The notes under the pieces were generated by a model that saw only the letters and a list, made by a program, of their open reading frames with translations, was not told the origin of the DNA and did no database searches. Positions 1 through 10,900 of a DNA stretch of 64,000 bases are shown one piece after another (within the stretch, counting starts at the first letter, position 1; the number at the start of each line of letters is the position of its first letter). The DNA comes from Chryseobacterium gambrini (GTDB lineage: Bacteria > Bacteroidota > Bacteroidia > Flavobacteriales > Weeksellaceae). The stretch is from NCBI RefSeq assembly GCF_900156825.1, contig NZ_FTOV01000008.1:1-64000 (forward strand), read 5' to 3'. A program made the position numbers and the translations under genes.

Positions 1-175
1 CCGTAATGAAACAGAATCATAATGGTCATTACTTCACTTTCAGACATGACTGATCTTCGGTTTCTCTTCTTAATTTTTTGGTCTTGTAAAGAATATTCTT
101 TCACAACGTGGCTAAATTCTTTAAAAACTGATCAACGATATAATAAATAGGTGTAATTTTATCATCAAAAATCAT
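1..175 (-). pseudogene. IS982-like transposase, N-terminal part, frameshifted
   Basis: Read on the minus strand from an ATG at 175, the translation begins MIFDDKITPIYYIVDQF and, after a one-base slip at the A5 run 123-127, continues KEFSHVVKEYSLQDQ and then RRSVMSESEVMTIMILFHY to the window edge. The segment MSESEVMTIMILFHY is the typical N-terminal signature of IS982-family DDE transposases. The slip in a homopolymer suggests a dead copy, although -1 frameshifting or a sequencing error at the run cannot be excluded. The rest of the element lies outside the window, so its fate there is unknown. Confidence 0.6.
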
Positions 176-334
176 AGTGGAATATTTAGTTAAATATTTG
201 GATTTCAATATATTAAATACACTAATTTTTATGCTTTTCCCGATGGCATTTTTCACTTTTTACATCAAACTCATGTTAAATGAATAAATAATGTTAGCAT
301 TTTTAAATTAAGGTATATTTCATAAATTGATTTT

Positions 335-995
335 ATGAAATGTTATAAATGTAAATTAGAGAATAAAGCTAAAGCTGGATTTACAATAGGCTTATAAAGA
401 TATAAATGCAAAGATTGTTGTTGCTATTTTAGTGTTGAAAGTAACTCAGATGTAAAAAGTATGGAACAAAGGAGGTTAGCTTTGGAAATTTATTTAGAAG
501 GAATGGGTTTTAGAGCAATTGGAAGAGTATTAAAATTAGCTAGGTAACGGTTTATCAATGGGTTAAAGAGTGGAGAGAATCTGCTTCCATACCTAAATCT
601 GAGTATCTTATAGAAATTGTTGAGCAGGATGAAATACATAGTTATATACAGAATAAAAAAACTACAGTTGGAAGTGGATTGCTGTTGATAGATTTGGAAA
701 ATGGTTCGTCGATGTTTTTTGTGAAAAAAGAATCACAGCAAGATTTAAAAGGCTCTGGGACAGTTTGAAAGATATTAATGGCTTTTATAGTGATTATTGG
801 AAAAGCTACTCAGAATTAATTCCTTAGGAAAAGCATTGCGAGTCAAAAACAGAAACCTTCACTGTTGAAGGTTGCAATTCCAGAATCAGACATTATCTGG
901 CAAGATTTAAAGGAAAAACAAAGTGTTATTCTAGAAAACAATATATTTTAGAGAATTCATTAAAACTATTATTTTTAAAACTAACAACAAATTAG
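335..995 (+). pseudogene. IS1-family transposase, degenerate
   Basis: A decayed IS1-type transposase of near full length. It starts MKCYKCK with the N-terminal zinc-finger cysteines (CxxC, later CKDCC), then EQRRLALEIYLEGMGFRAI and VYQWVKEW (helix-turn-helix region), then WKWIAVDRFGKW, SDYWKSY and TFTVEG, all IS1-family landmarks. The frame is broken at least four times: stop TAA at 395-397, a frameshift near 545, a second in the A7 run at 655-661, and stop TAG at 825-827; it ends with TAG at 993-995. An imperfect terminal inverted repeat may be present (TAAATTAA near 303-311 and its complement near 1002-1009), but I could not fix the ends or a target duplication. It cannot make active transposase. 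Confidence 0.8.
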
Positions 996-1211
996 ATATT
1001 TTAATTTAACAATACCATAATGCTTAATTTTTTATTAAATAAAATTGAGTAAAAAAAATGGGTTATATATTTTTTTTAATTAACTCGTTATTTTAGCAGA
1101 TTTATTTCATTGTTCGTTGATATACTGTGTGTTAATCATCTTCTGTGAAACCTTGCTAAATGTTGAAAATGAATTGACTATAAATGTTATCTAATTATGG
1201 GGAATTAAATT

Positions 1212-1243
1212 TTTGTTAAACTCAAAATTATGTGATATAATTG
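1212..1243 (+). promoter_or_regulatory. Candidate Bacteroidota promoter of the NRPS operon
   Basis: TTTG at 1212-1215 and TATAATTG at 1236-1243, spaced by 20 bases, match the Bacteroidota pattern TTTG / TAnnTTTG apart from one base in the -7 box. Transcription would start near 1250 and leave a leader of about 190 nt before the NusG-like gene. In AT-rich DNA such matches arise by chance, so this is moderate evidence only. Confidence 0.4.
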
Positions 1244-1379
1244 TTTTTTTTTTTTTACATTCGCATTCAGAAAAAATAAAAACACCAAGAATCAAGGAAA
1301 GTTAAAGGTTAAAAATTATTATCACCCAATTCTTTTATTAATCTCTCTTTTTTTTTAGTTCTTTTTTTTGATCTCTTTT

Positions 1380-1397
1380 GTCGCAGTAAATTGTGAC
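1380..1397 (+). promoter_or_regulatory. Leader hairpin upstream of nusG-like gene
   Basis: GTCGCA (1380-1385) pairs with TGTGAC (1392-1397) over six pairs, one a G-U wobble, closing a six-base loop GTAAAT. It lies 40 bases before the first start codon, right after several T-runs and before a GGGGCGAAGC stretch. Specialised NusG factors act on elements in the leaders of their own operons (ops DNA for RfaH, an RNA hairpin for LoaP), so the position suits a recruitment site. There is no T-run directly after it, so it is not an intrinsic terminator. Confidence 0.3.
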
Positions 1398-1437
1398 TTA
1401 AGGGGCGAAGCTATAATAACTATGATTACAAATTAAT

Positions 1438-1938
1438 ATGAATTTTATTAAAGGTTGGTATGTCATATATACCAAATCCCGTTTCGAAAAAAAAATAGCT
1501 CAAAAATTAGCTGAGCAGGATTTCAAAATATATTTACCAGTTGATGTAGTAATCTCAAAATGGAGTGATCGTAAAAAGAAGGTAGAAAAGCCTCTTTTTA
1601 GTTCATATGTTTTCGTTTACCTAGAAACAATAAAAGATTATTTTAAAGCTCTTACTGTAGATGGAGTTGTATTGTTTATCAAATTTGGAGGCAGATTAGT
1701 CCGGGTTTTAGATGAAGAAATAAATTGCATTAAAATTTTTCTTAGTCAATATTCTGAAGTAGAGTTAAAAGGTATTCACGACCTAAATATTGGAGAAAGG
1801 AAAATAATAACCTCGGGGCCTTTTGAGTCTTATCCATGTGAAATTTTAAAAATCAATAACAAGCAAAAGATTTGTGTAAAAATAGATTCTTTACAACAAA
1901 GTCTGATCGCTGAAATCCACCCTTATCATTTAATATAA
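1438..1938 (+). CDS. Specialised NusG paralogue (UpxY/LoaP/RfaH-like antiterminator)
   Basis: 166 aa with the NusG layout. The N-terminal NGN domain starts GWYVIYTKSRFEKKIAQKL, with YLPVDVVISKWSDRKKKVEKPLFSSYVFV following; a C-terminal KOW-like segment (about 118-164) reads GPFESYPCEILKIN and ends IAEIHPYHLI. The family binds RNA polymerase and keeps it elongating; paralogues such as RfaH, UpxY and LoaP are dedicated to single long operons. This one is not the housekeeping NusG: no secE, rplK or rplA neighbours it, and it is the first gene before the NRPS genes. Its stop overlaps the NRPS start (TAATG), so the two are translationally coupled. A role as processive antiterminator for the following 53 kb is inference from position and family. 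Confidence 0.88.
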   Translation: MNFIKGWYVIYTKSRFEKKIAQKLAEQDFKIYLPVDVVISKWSDRKKKVEKPLFSSYVFVYLETIKDYFKALTVDGVVLFIKFGGRLVRVLDEEINCIKIFLSQYSEVELKGIHDLNIGERKIITSGPFESYPCEILKINNKQKICVKIDSLQQSLIAEIHPYHLI

Positions 1939-4900
1939 TGCTAAATACATCATCATTATCAAATATTTTTTGGTTAAACAAGACAAAAAATAAGGAAACT
2001 GTAGTCTTATCTGAAGATAGTACAGAATCTTTGGAAATAGAGATTTCGAAGTGTGATCTGGATAGTTTTCTGAAAGTTTCAAAAAACACTTCTTTATCTA
2101 AATTAACCATTATTGTATCTGTTTTTTCTTTTTTGCTTGACAAATATTGTGAAGATTTTCAAGGTGTTATTAAGGTGTATGCATCTGATCAAATTCCATT
2201 AAAAAATAAAATATTACTGGATGTTGAGAAAAAGAAAGAGATTACATTTAAAGACCTTTTGAAGAGTTTTGCCAGCAATATTAAAGAAGCTGTTTATCAT
2301 TCTGATTACAATAACAATGATCTTGATTTAACGAAGTACTCTAATTTTTCGATTCAGTATGGTAAGAGACCTGAATCCATAAAGGATAATCTTTCTCTTT
2401 TTTATGACGAATCTGAAGAAAAGGTTATTTTAAATATTTGTTATAAAGATATTTATAAAGGATATTTGATTGATAATTTATTGAAGAGTTTAGTGTATAT
2501 TCTTTCCAATTATGATCAATTACTAAATACTGGTCTCATCGATTATCCCCTTGTATCCGAAAAGGAGGTAGCAGAAATACTTGGTCGGTTTAACTTGATA
2601 GCTGATTACCCTTCTGATCAAACAATTATTGATTTATTTGATTCTCAGGTAAGGAAAAATTCCGACGGACTTGCAGTAATCTATGGAGACGTAGCATTGA
2701 GTTATGCAGATCTTGATATGGAATCCAATCAATTAGCTTATTATCTTAAAAATCAATATGATATAAAGGCTGATGACCTGATCTGTATTCAACTTCCCCG
2801 GAATGAAAAGATGATCATATCCATATTGGGGATATTAAAATCTGGAGGAGCATATGTTCCGATTGATATGGATTATCCAAAAGATCGGATTGACTACATT
2901 CTAACTGATACCAAAGCTAAAGTGAATATAGATGATGTATTCCTGGCAAAGTTTAATGAAGTAAAACATGCATACTCAGCGGAAAGCCATGATTCTGCAA
3001 TAAAAGGAGATCATCTGGCATATGTTATTTACACATCAGGAACTACGGGAAATCCTAAAGGAGTAATGATCGAGCATCAGAATGTATTTCATTCTACGAT
3101 CAACAGAATTGCTTTCTATGATATTGAAAGTATGTTACTTGTCCCTTCTTTCTCTTTTGACTCTTCGGTAGCAGTAATCTTTGGAACACTGTGTAGTGGC
3201 GGAAGATTGTTTATTGAAAGCAATATGAATATTAAAGATGTGGAATATATTTCGCATCGGATTATAAAAAATAAAATTGAAGGTATATTATGCGTTCCCA
3301 ATTATTACTCCAGTTTGCTCCCTTATCTCAATGAAAACACCTCAGGAGAAAATACACTGAAACATGTCATCGTAGCAGGAGAGGAGTTAAGTAAAAACTT
3401 AGTATTACATCATCAGAAATACAGCGATGCTATTCTGTATAACGAATATGGTCCTACAGAATGTGCAGTCTGGTCATCTGTTTCCATCGTCAATGACCCA
3501 AATGTAAATATCGGAAAGTCTATTGCCAATACCCAGATTTATATTTTAGATGAACATGGACATTTGTTACCAGTTGGAGTCCATGGAGAATTGTATATCG
3601 CGGGAGCAGGTTTAGCAAGAGGTTATTTAAACCGTGAAGATTTAACGGAAGAGAAGTTTGTGGCTAATCCATTTGTAGAGGGTACTAAAATGTATCGAAC
3701 AGGAGATTTGGGAAGATGGCTGCCAGACGGTACCATTGAATACCTTGGAAGGATAGACCATCAGGTAAAGATCCGCGGACATAGAATAGAACTTGGCGAG
3801 ATTGATAGCCAGGTACTTTCTTATGATAATTGTATCAAATTTGTAGTTACGGAAGTTAAAGAACATGAAGGCGATAAAAGTCTGGTGGTGTATTATGTGA
3901 GCAATTCTGCGATCGACAAGCAGGATCTTGCTTACTATTTAGAGAACAAGCTTCCCCAATATATGCTTCCCAGCTTTTATGTTGAGTTGGAGCATATTCC
4001 ATTGACCAGTAACGGAAAGATCGATAGAAAAAGTTTACCAGAAGTAAGTTCTTCAGATTTGATCAAGACTGAATACGTGGCCCCAATGACATGGGAAGAA
4101 AAAGCTTTGGTAGAAGTCTGTGAGCTGGTTTTAAAGTATAATCCTATCAGTATCAGTGATAATTATTATAACCTTGGAGGAGATTCGATTAAGTCGATCC
4201 AGATCGTATCAAGATTACGCCAGCGTGGCTATAGCTTAAAAGTAGAGCATATTTTACAATATCCTGTTTTAGAGGAGCTGGCTCGTTATATGACAACGGA
4301 TGTTGCGGTGATCGACCAATCTGTTGTAAAAGGTGAGGGTATTCTAACTCCTATCCAAAGGTATTTCTTTGAAAGCGAGGAGCTCATCAACAAAAATCAT
4401 TACAACCAGTCTGTTATTTTAAAGAGCAAAGAAAGACTTTCAGGTTCTGTCTTGGAATCTTCGATCCAATCTTTGATCAATCACCATGATGCTTTAAGAA
4501 TGGTATATAGCCATAAAGAAGGTGGATGGAATCAATCTAATGCAGGAATAGAAGGTAATCATTATCTTTTTGAATATTTTGACATCAGAGAAGAAGGCTC
4601 TCTGGAAAACGAGCAGAGTTCTTTACAGAAAATAGGAGCTCGTCTCCAAAGTACTATCGATATCGAATCAGGAATCTTATTCCATATCGGTCATGTTTCG
4701 ATGAGTGATGGAGACCGACTTGTATTGGTTATTCACCACTTGGTCGTTGACGGAGTTTCCTGGAGGATCTTGTTAGAAGATTTAGGAAATTTATATGAAG
4801 CAGGTTTTAAAGGAGCATCTTATGAGCTTCCTTCCAAAACGGATTCTTTCCAGAGTTGGGGAAAAACGTTGGAAAGCTACAGTAACAGTTCTGCGCTCTC

Positions 4901-7900
4901 CAAAGAGCGTTTGTATTGGGAAGGTATAGAATCAGAGGTATATCCAGCTATTCCAACCGATCATGCTGCAAAAGGTAAGCAGGTTTTAGATAAAAGCTTA
5001 CGCTTTAGTTTAAGTATTGATTCTACGAAATTATTACAGACTCGTGCTGGGAGGAAATACAGTGCAGAGATCAATGATGTTTTATTAACCGGTCTGGCTT
5101 TATCCTTACAGGATCAGTTTGGTATCAGCAAGGCTAAAGTTTTGATGGAAGGTCATGGTAGAGAGTTAATGAGTACTGGCTTGGATATAAGCAGAACAGT
5201 AGGATGGTTTACCAGTGTTTATCCTTTCTCATTAGATATCAGCAATAAGAAGCAACCTGCTTTGGTCAGTGTGAAAGAAGCTTTAAGAAGTATTCCTCAT
5301 AAAGGAATCGGTTATGGTATTTTGAATTATCTGGGTGATGCATTTTCTCCGGTAAATCATCCATCGGTTCAGTTCAATTATCTTGGAGATTTTGATGATA
5401 CAATAGGATCTGGATTTTATTACAGCTCAGAGTCTATTGGAAGTCCGGTATCTGAAGAAAACCTTGGAACGGATATTCTATTAGATGTTTCAGGAATTAC
5501 GATGAGTGGTGCCATGACTATCAGCATCCGGTATTCAGGGGAGCTCTTTAATGAAGCTACGATTCAGAAACTGACGGACAGCTATCAATCTTATTTAGAG
5601 AAAATGATCGGTGAGGGTGAAGAATCAAAAGTGATTCTAACTCCATCGGATCTTACCTATAAAGGATTGTCGTTCAATACGATTCAGGAGATCAGCAGGA
5701 ATGTTGATCTTGAAGATATTTATGAGTTGTCTCCCATGCAGCAAGGATTGTATTATCATTGGTTGGTAGACCCTAAAGGCGCTGCCTATTTTATGCAGAC
5801 CTCCTATAGGATAAAATCCGAAAACCTTGATCTCTCCAAAGTCGAGAAAGCCTTTGTAAAGTTGCTAAATCGTTATACTATTCTCCGTACTTCCTTTGAC
5901 AACCGTTATGGTGATATTCCCCTTCAAATTGTATATAAGCAAGCCAAAGTAGATTTTAAACATCTCATATTAGAATCAGATTTAGAATTAGATAATATCA
6001 AACAGGGTGACATTGCTTGTGGATTCGATTTGCGGGAGCCTACGCAGATGAGATTACTTGTTGTAGAATTGCCGGATAACTCATATAAATTTATCTGGAG
6101 CCATCATCATATTATCATGGATGGTTGGTGTTTAAGTATTCTGATCAATGAGTTTTCCACTATTTTAAATTCATTTCAGCAAGGGATAGAGGCTAGCTTA
6201 CCAGAAACTCAAAGTTATTCTTCTTATATCAAATGGTTAGAAGGAGTAAATAAAGAAGAGGCGATAACGTATTGGAAGAATTATTTAAAAGGAATCAATA
6301 GTCCGACATTAATACCTTTCGAAAAGAATATAAAAGAAGAAAAGCCTTATTTTGCTACAGAAAAGCTCAGTATCGGACAAGATGAGCTTAAAGAGATTAA
6401 TCATCTGTGTCAACAGTTAGGCATTACATTAAATACCTTTATTCAGGGAGTATGGTCTTATTTATTAAGTTCATATAACAGATCGGAAGATGTAATATTC
6501 GGATCCGTCGTCTCAGGAAGATCTGCCGAGCTGGCTGGTGTTGAAAGTATGGTAGGTCTTTTTATCAATACCATTCCTGTACGAGTAAGTTTTAGTAAAG
6601 ATGAGACTCCAAGAAGTCTGTTGAACAAGATTCATCAGGATTCCATTAATGGGATCAAATACCATTTTACGAGCTTAGTAGAAGTACAGTCTTTATCTTT
6701 ATTAGGTAAAGAGCTGATTAATAATATTGTTGTTTTTGAAAATTACGCAAAACAAGGGGATAATGAGCAGAATTCATTAATAATGGGATTGTCTGGTGTG
6801 AATGTAAATGTCTTTGAACAGACAAATTATGATTTTACGATTGTAGCAATTCCGGATAAAAGCTCTTTGCATATAGAGTTTCGTTATGATTCATCAGTCT
6901 TTGATCCATCTTCTATTTTGTCTCTGGTATCTCATTTTGAACAAATACTTCATCAGTTTGTTAGTGTATCTGATATACCTTTAAGGGAATTAGATTATGT
7001 AGGAGTTGAAGAAAAAGCAGTTTTAGCCTCTTTCGGTAATACAGGAACCTGCTATCCTGTAGATAAGACCATTGTAGATTTATTTGAGGAGCAGGTTAAT
7101 AGAACTCCAGACCTTACAGCATTGGTTTATAAAGAGATTAAACTTACTTACAGAGAGTTGAATGAAGAATCAAACAAATTGGCTCATTACCTTAGGGAGC
7201 AATACAATATAGAAGCAGATGACCTTATCTGTATTCAGTTACCTCGTAGTGAGAAAATGTTGATAGGTATGTTGGGTATTTTAAAATCAGGCGGAGCATA
7301 TGTTCCTGTTGATACCGATTATCCGGAAGAAAGGAAAGAATATATCCTAAAAGATACAAAATCCAAGGTGGTTATAGACGAGTCGTTTCTATTAGAGTTT
7401 GAAACTTTAAAAAGAAATTATTCTATAGAGAATCCTACTTTTACAGTAAGGTCTGAAAATCTGGCATATATCATTTACACTTCAGGAACCACAGGAAACC
7501 CCAAAGGAGCAATGATAGAGCATAAAAATGTAGTCCGTTTATTGTTTAGTGATGATGCTCTTTACAATTTTAATAGCCACGATTCCTGGACATTATTTCA
7601 TTCATATAATTTTGATTTTTCGGTATGGGAGTGTTATGGAGCTCTTCTTTTTGGAGGTAAACTTCATGTTATCTCCAGACAGGTTGCTCAGGATCCGGGA
7701 GCTTTTTTAAATTATATCATCGATAATAAGATTACAGTACTGAATCAAACGCCTGCGGCATTCTACAATCTAGCAGAATATGATAAACTGTTTAATAAAA
7801 AGGAGCTATCTTTGAGATATATCATATTTGGAGGAGAAGTACTAAACCCCATAATGCTTAGAGACTGGCAAAGAAAATATCCTTCTATAAAAATGATGAA

Positions 7901-10900
7901 TGGATATGGTCCTACAGAAACTACGGTTTTTGCGAGCAAATTTAAGATAGGGAATGACAATCTTTTAGAACCTGCCACACTCCCGATCGGTAAGCCTATT
8001 TCTGATACTCAGATCTATATATTAGATTCATCGTGTAACTTAGTTCCCATCGGAGTAGCAGGAGAACTGTATATTTCCGGTTCCGGTTTAGCGCGAGGTT
8101 ATTTAAACAGAGAAGATCTAACGGCTGAAAAGTTTGTATCCAATCCATTTGTTGAAGGTACCAAGATGTACCGAACAGGAGATTTAGGAAGATGGTTACC
8201 GGATGGTAATATTGAATACTTAGGAAGAATAGACCATCAGGTAAAGATCCGTGGTCACCGGATAGAACTGGGTGAGATTGACAGTCAGGTACTTTCTTAT
8301 AGTGAAGCGATCAAATCCGTTGTCACAGAAGTCAAAGAACATGATGGTGACAAAAGCCTTGTTGTGTATTATGTAAGTAATGCATCCGTTGACAAGCAGT
8401 CATTAGCTTACCATTTAGAAAATAAGCTTCCACATTTTATGCTTCCGAGCTTTTATGTAGAGCTAGATCATATTCCTTTAACGAACAACGGAAAGATTGA
8501 TAGAAAGAGTTTACCTGAAGTAAATACTTCAGATTTGATAAAGACCGAATATATATCTGCAGAAACAGAAGAAGAAAAAGCATTGATAGAGGTTTGTGAA
8601 GGCGTTTTAAAGCATCACCCTATCAGTATCCGTGACAACTATTATAACTTGGGAGGCGACTCTATTAAGTCAATCCAGATTGTATCGAGATTACGTCAGC
8701 GAGGTTATAACCTAAAAGTAGAACATATTTTACAATATCCTATCTTCGAAGAATTGTCTCGTTATATAACTTCAGATGTTGTATTGATAGATCAGTCCGT
8801 GATTATCGGCTCGAGTATTCTTACTCCTATCCAGAGATACTTTTTTGAAAGCGAAGATATTGTTAATAAAAACTACTATAACCAGTGCGTTATTTTAAAA
8901 AGCAGAGAAAGACTTTCCGGTCCTGTTCTTGAATCCAGCCTTCAGGCCTTAGTATCTCATCATGATGCTTTGAGGATGGAATATCACCAAAACTATGGAT
9001 TATGGAATCAATATAATCAAGGCACAGAAGGGAAATATTACAATTTTGAATATTTTGATGTAAGGGGCAGTGGAGGAGAATTAAAAGAATTATCGCGATT
9101 AAAAGAAATAGGCGAGAGTCTTCAAAGCAGCATCAATATAACGTCTGGTATTTTATTCCATGTTGGTCATGTCTCGATGAGTGATGGTGACCGGTTGTTA
9201 CTGATTATTCACCATTTGGTAGTAGATGGAGTTTCCTGGAGAATCTTGTTGGAAGATTTAGGTAACTTATACGAATCAGGGATCAAAGGAGCATCTTATG
9301 AACTTCCATTCAAAACAGATTCTTTCCAAAGTTGGGGAACAACTTTGGAAGAGTACAGTAACGATTCTGCACTTTCCAAAGAACGATTGTATTGGGAGAG
9401 TGTAGAATCAGAAGTTTATTCTAGTATCCCTACAGATCATCCGGTCGTTAGAAAACATACTTTAGATAAAAATATAGGCTTTACACTGAATGGTGAGGCT
9501 ACACGTTTATTGCAGACCCGTGCCGGGAAAAAGTACAGTGCAGAGATCAATGATGTCTTATTAACCGGATTAGCTTTGTCCTTACAGGATCAGTTTGGCA
9601 TTAACAAGACTAAAGTGTTGATGGAAGGTCATGGAAGAGAAGTCTTGCATACAGGTTTGGATATCAGCCGAACTGTGGGATGGTTTACAAGTGTATATCC
9701 TTTTTCGTTGGACATCAGTGATCGTAGTCAGCCAGTTTTGGTAAGTGTAAAAGAAGGCTTACGAGGGATTCCTCATAAAGGGATCGGCTATGGTATTTTG
9801 AAGTATTTGAATCTGGGATTATCCTCAACAGAGCGTCCTTCTGTTCAGTTCAATTATCTTGGTGATTTTGATGATACCACAGACTCCTTGTTCCACTATA
9901 CCACAGAGGATATTGGGTATCCAGTATCAGAAGAGAACCAAGGGACTGATATTTTACTGGATGTTTCGGGGATGACAGTAAATGGAGAGATGAGCATCAA
10001 TTTCCGTTATTCAGGGAATATATTTAATGAATCTACGGTTCAGAAATTGGTGGACAGCTATCAGATTCATTTAGAACAAATGATTATTGAAGATGAAGAA
10101 CAAAAAGTGATTCTAACTCCCTCGGATCTTACTTACAACAGATTGGCGTTCCATACCATTCAGGCGATCAGTAAGGATTGTGATCTTGAAGATATTTATG
10201 AGCTTACCCCGATGCAGCAGGGTTTGTATTACCACTGGTTGGTAGATCCTAAAGGCTCCACTTATTTTATGCAGACCTCCTACAGGATAAAATCCGAAAG
10301 TCTTGATCTCTCCAAAGTAGAGAAAGCCTTTGGAAAGCTGCTAAACCGTTATACAATTCTGCGAACCTCCTTTGACAACCGTTATGGTGATGCTCCTCTT
10401 CAAATCGTACATAAGCAAGCTAAAGTAGATTTTAAATATCAGGTGATAGAATCTAAAGACTCTCTGGAAAGTGATCTGGAGATGATGAGAAATAATGATA
10501 TCATCTGTGGTTTTGCCTTGAATGATCCTACACAGCTGCGTCTGATACTGGTAGGATTACCAGATGAAGAGTATGAATTTATCTGGAGCTATCATCATAT
10601 TGTCATGGATGGTTGGTGTTTAAGTATTCTCATCAATGATTTTTCTTTGATTTTAGACTCCCTTCAACACGAGGTAGAATTAAGTTTACAGGAACCACAG
10701 AAATATTCTTCTTATCTTAAATGGCTAAGGAATGTTGATCAAGATTCTTCATTGCAATATTGGGAGAATTATCTAAAAGGCATCAGTGCTCCTACATTAA
10801 TACCTTTCGAAAAAAATATAAAAGGAGAGAAACCTCATTTTGCTACAGAAAAGTTCAGCATCGGAGAAGAAGAGCTTAAAGAGATTGGTCAACTATGCCA

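Larger units (their letters stand above)
996..1437 (+). other. Intergenic leader region upstream of the NRPS operon
   Basis: 442 bases without a gene. The stretch is very AT-rich, with runs of T (1244-1257, 1347-1356, 1363-1370). It holds the best promoter candidate for the operon and a short hairpin just before the first gene; both are listed separately. No convincing small ORF is visible. Confidence 0.6.

Noticed and set aside
1..175. Programmed frameshift in the IS982-like gene
   Set aside because: IS982 elements usually encode one frame; the A5/T5 run looks like a simple indel, and the rest of the gene is outside the window.
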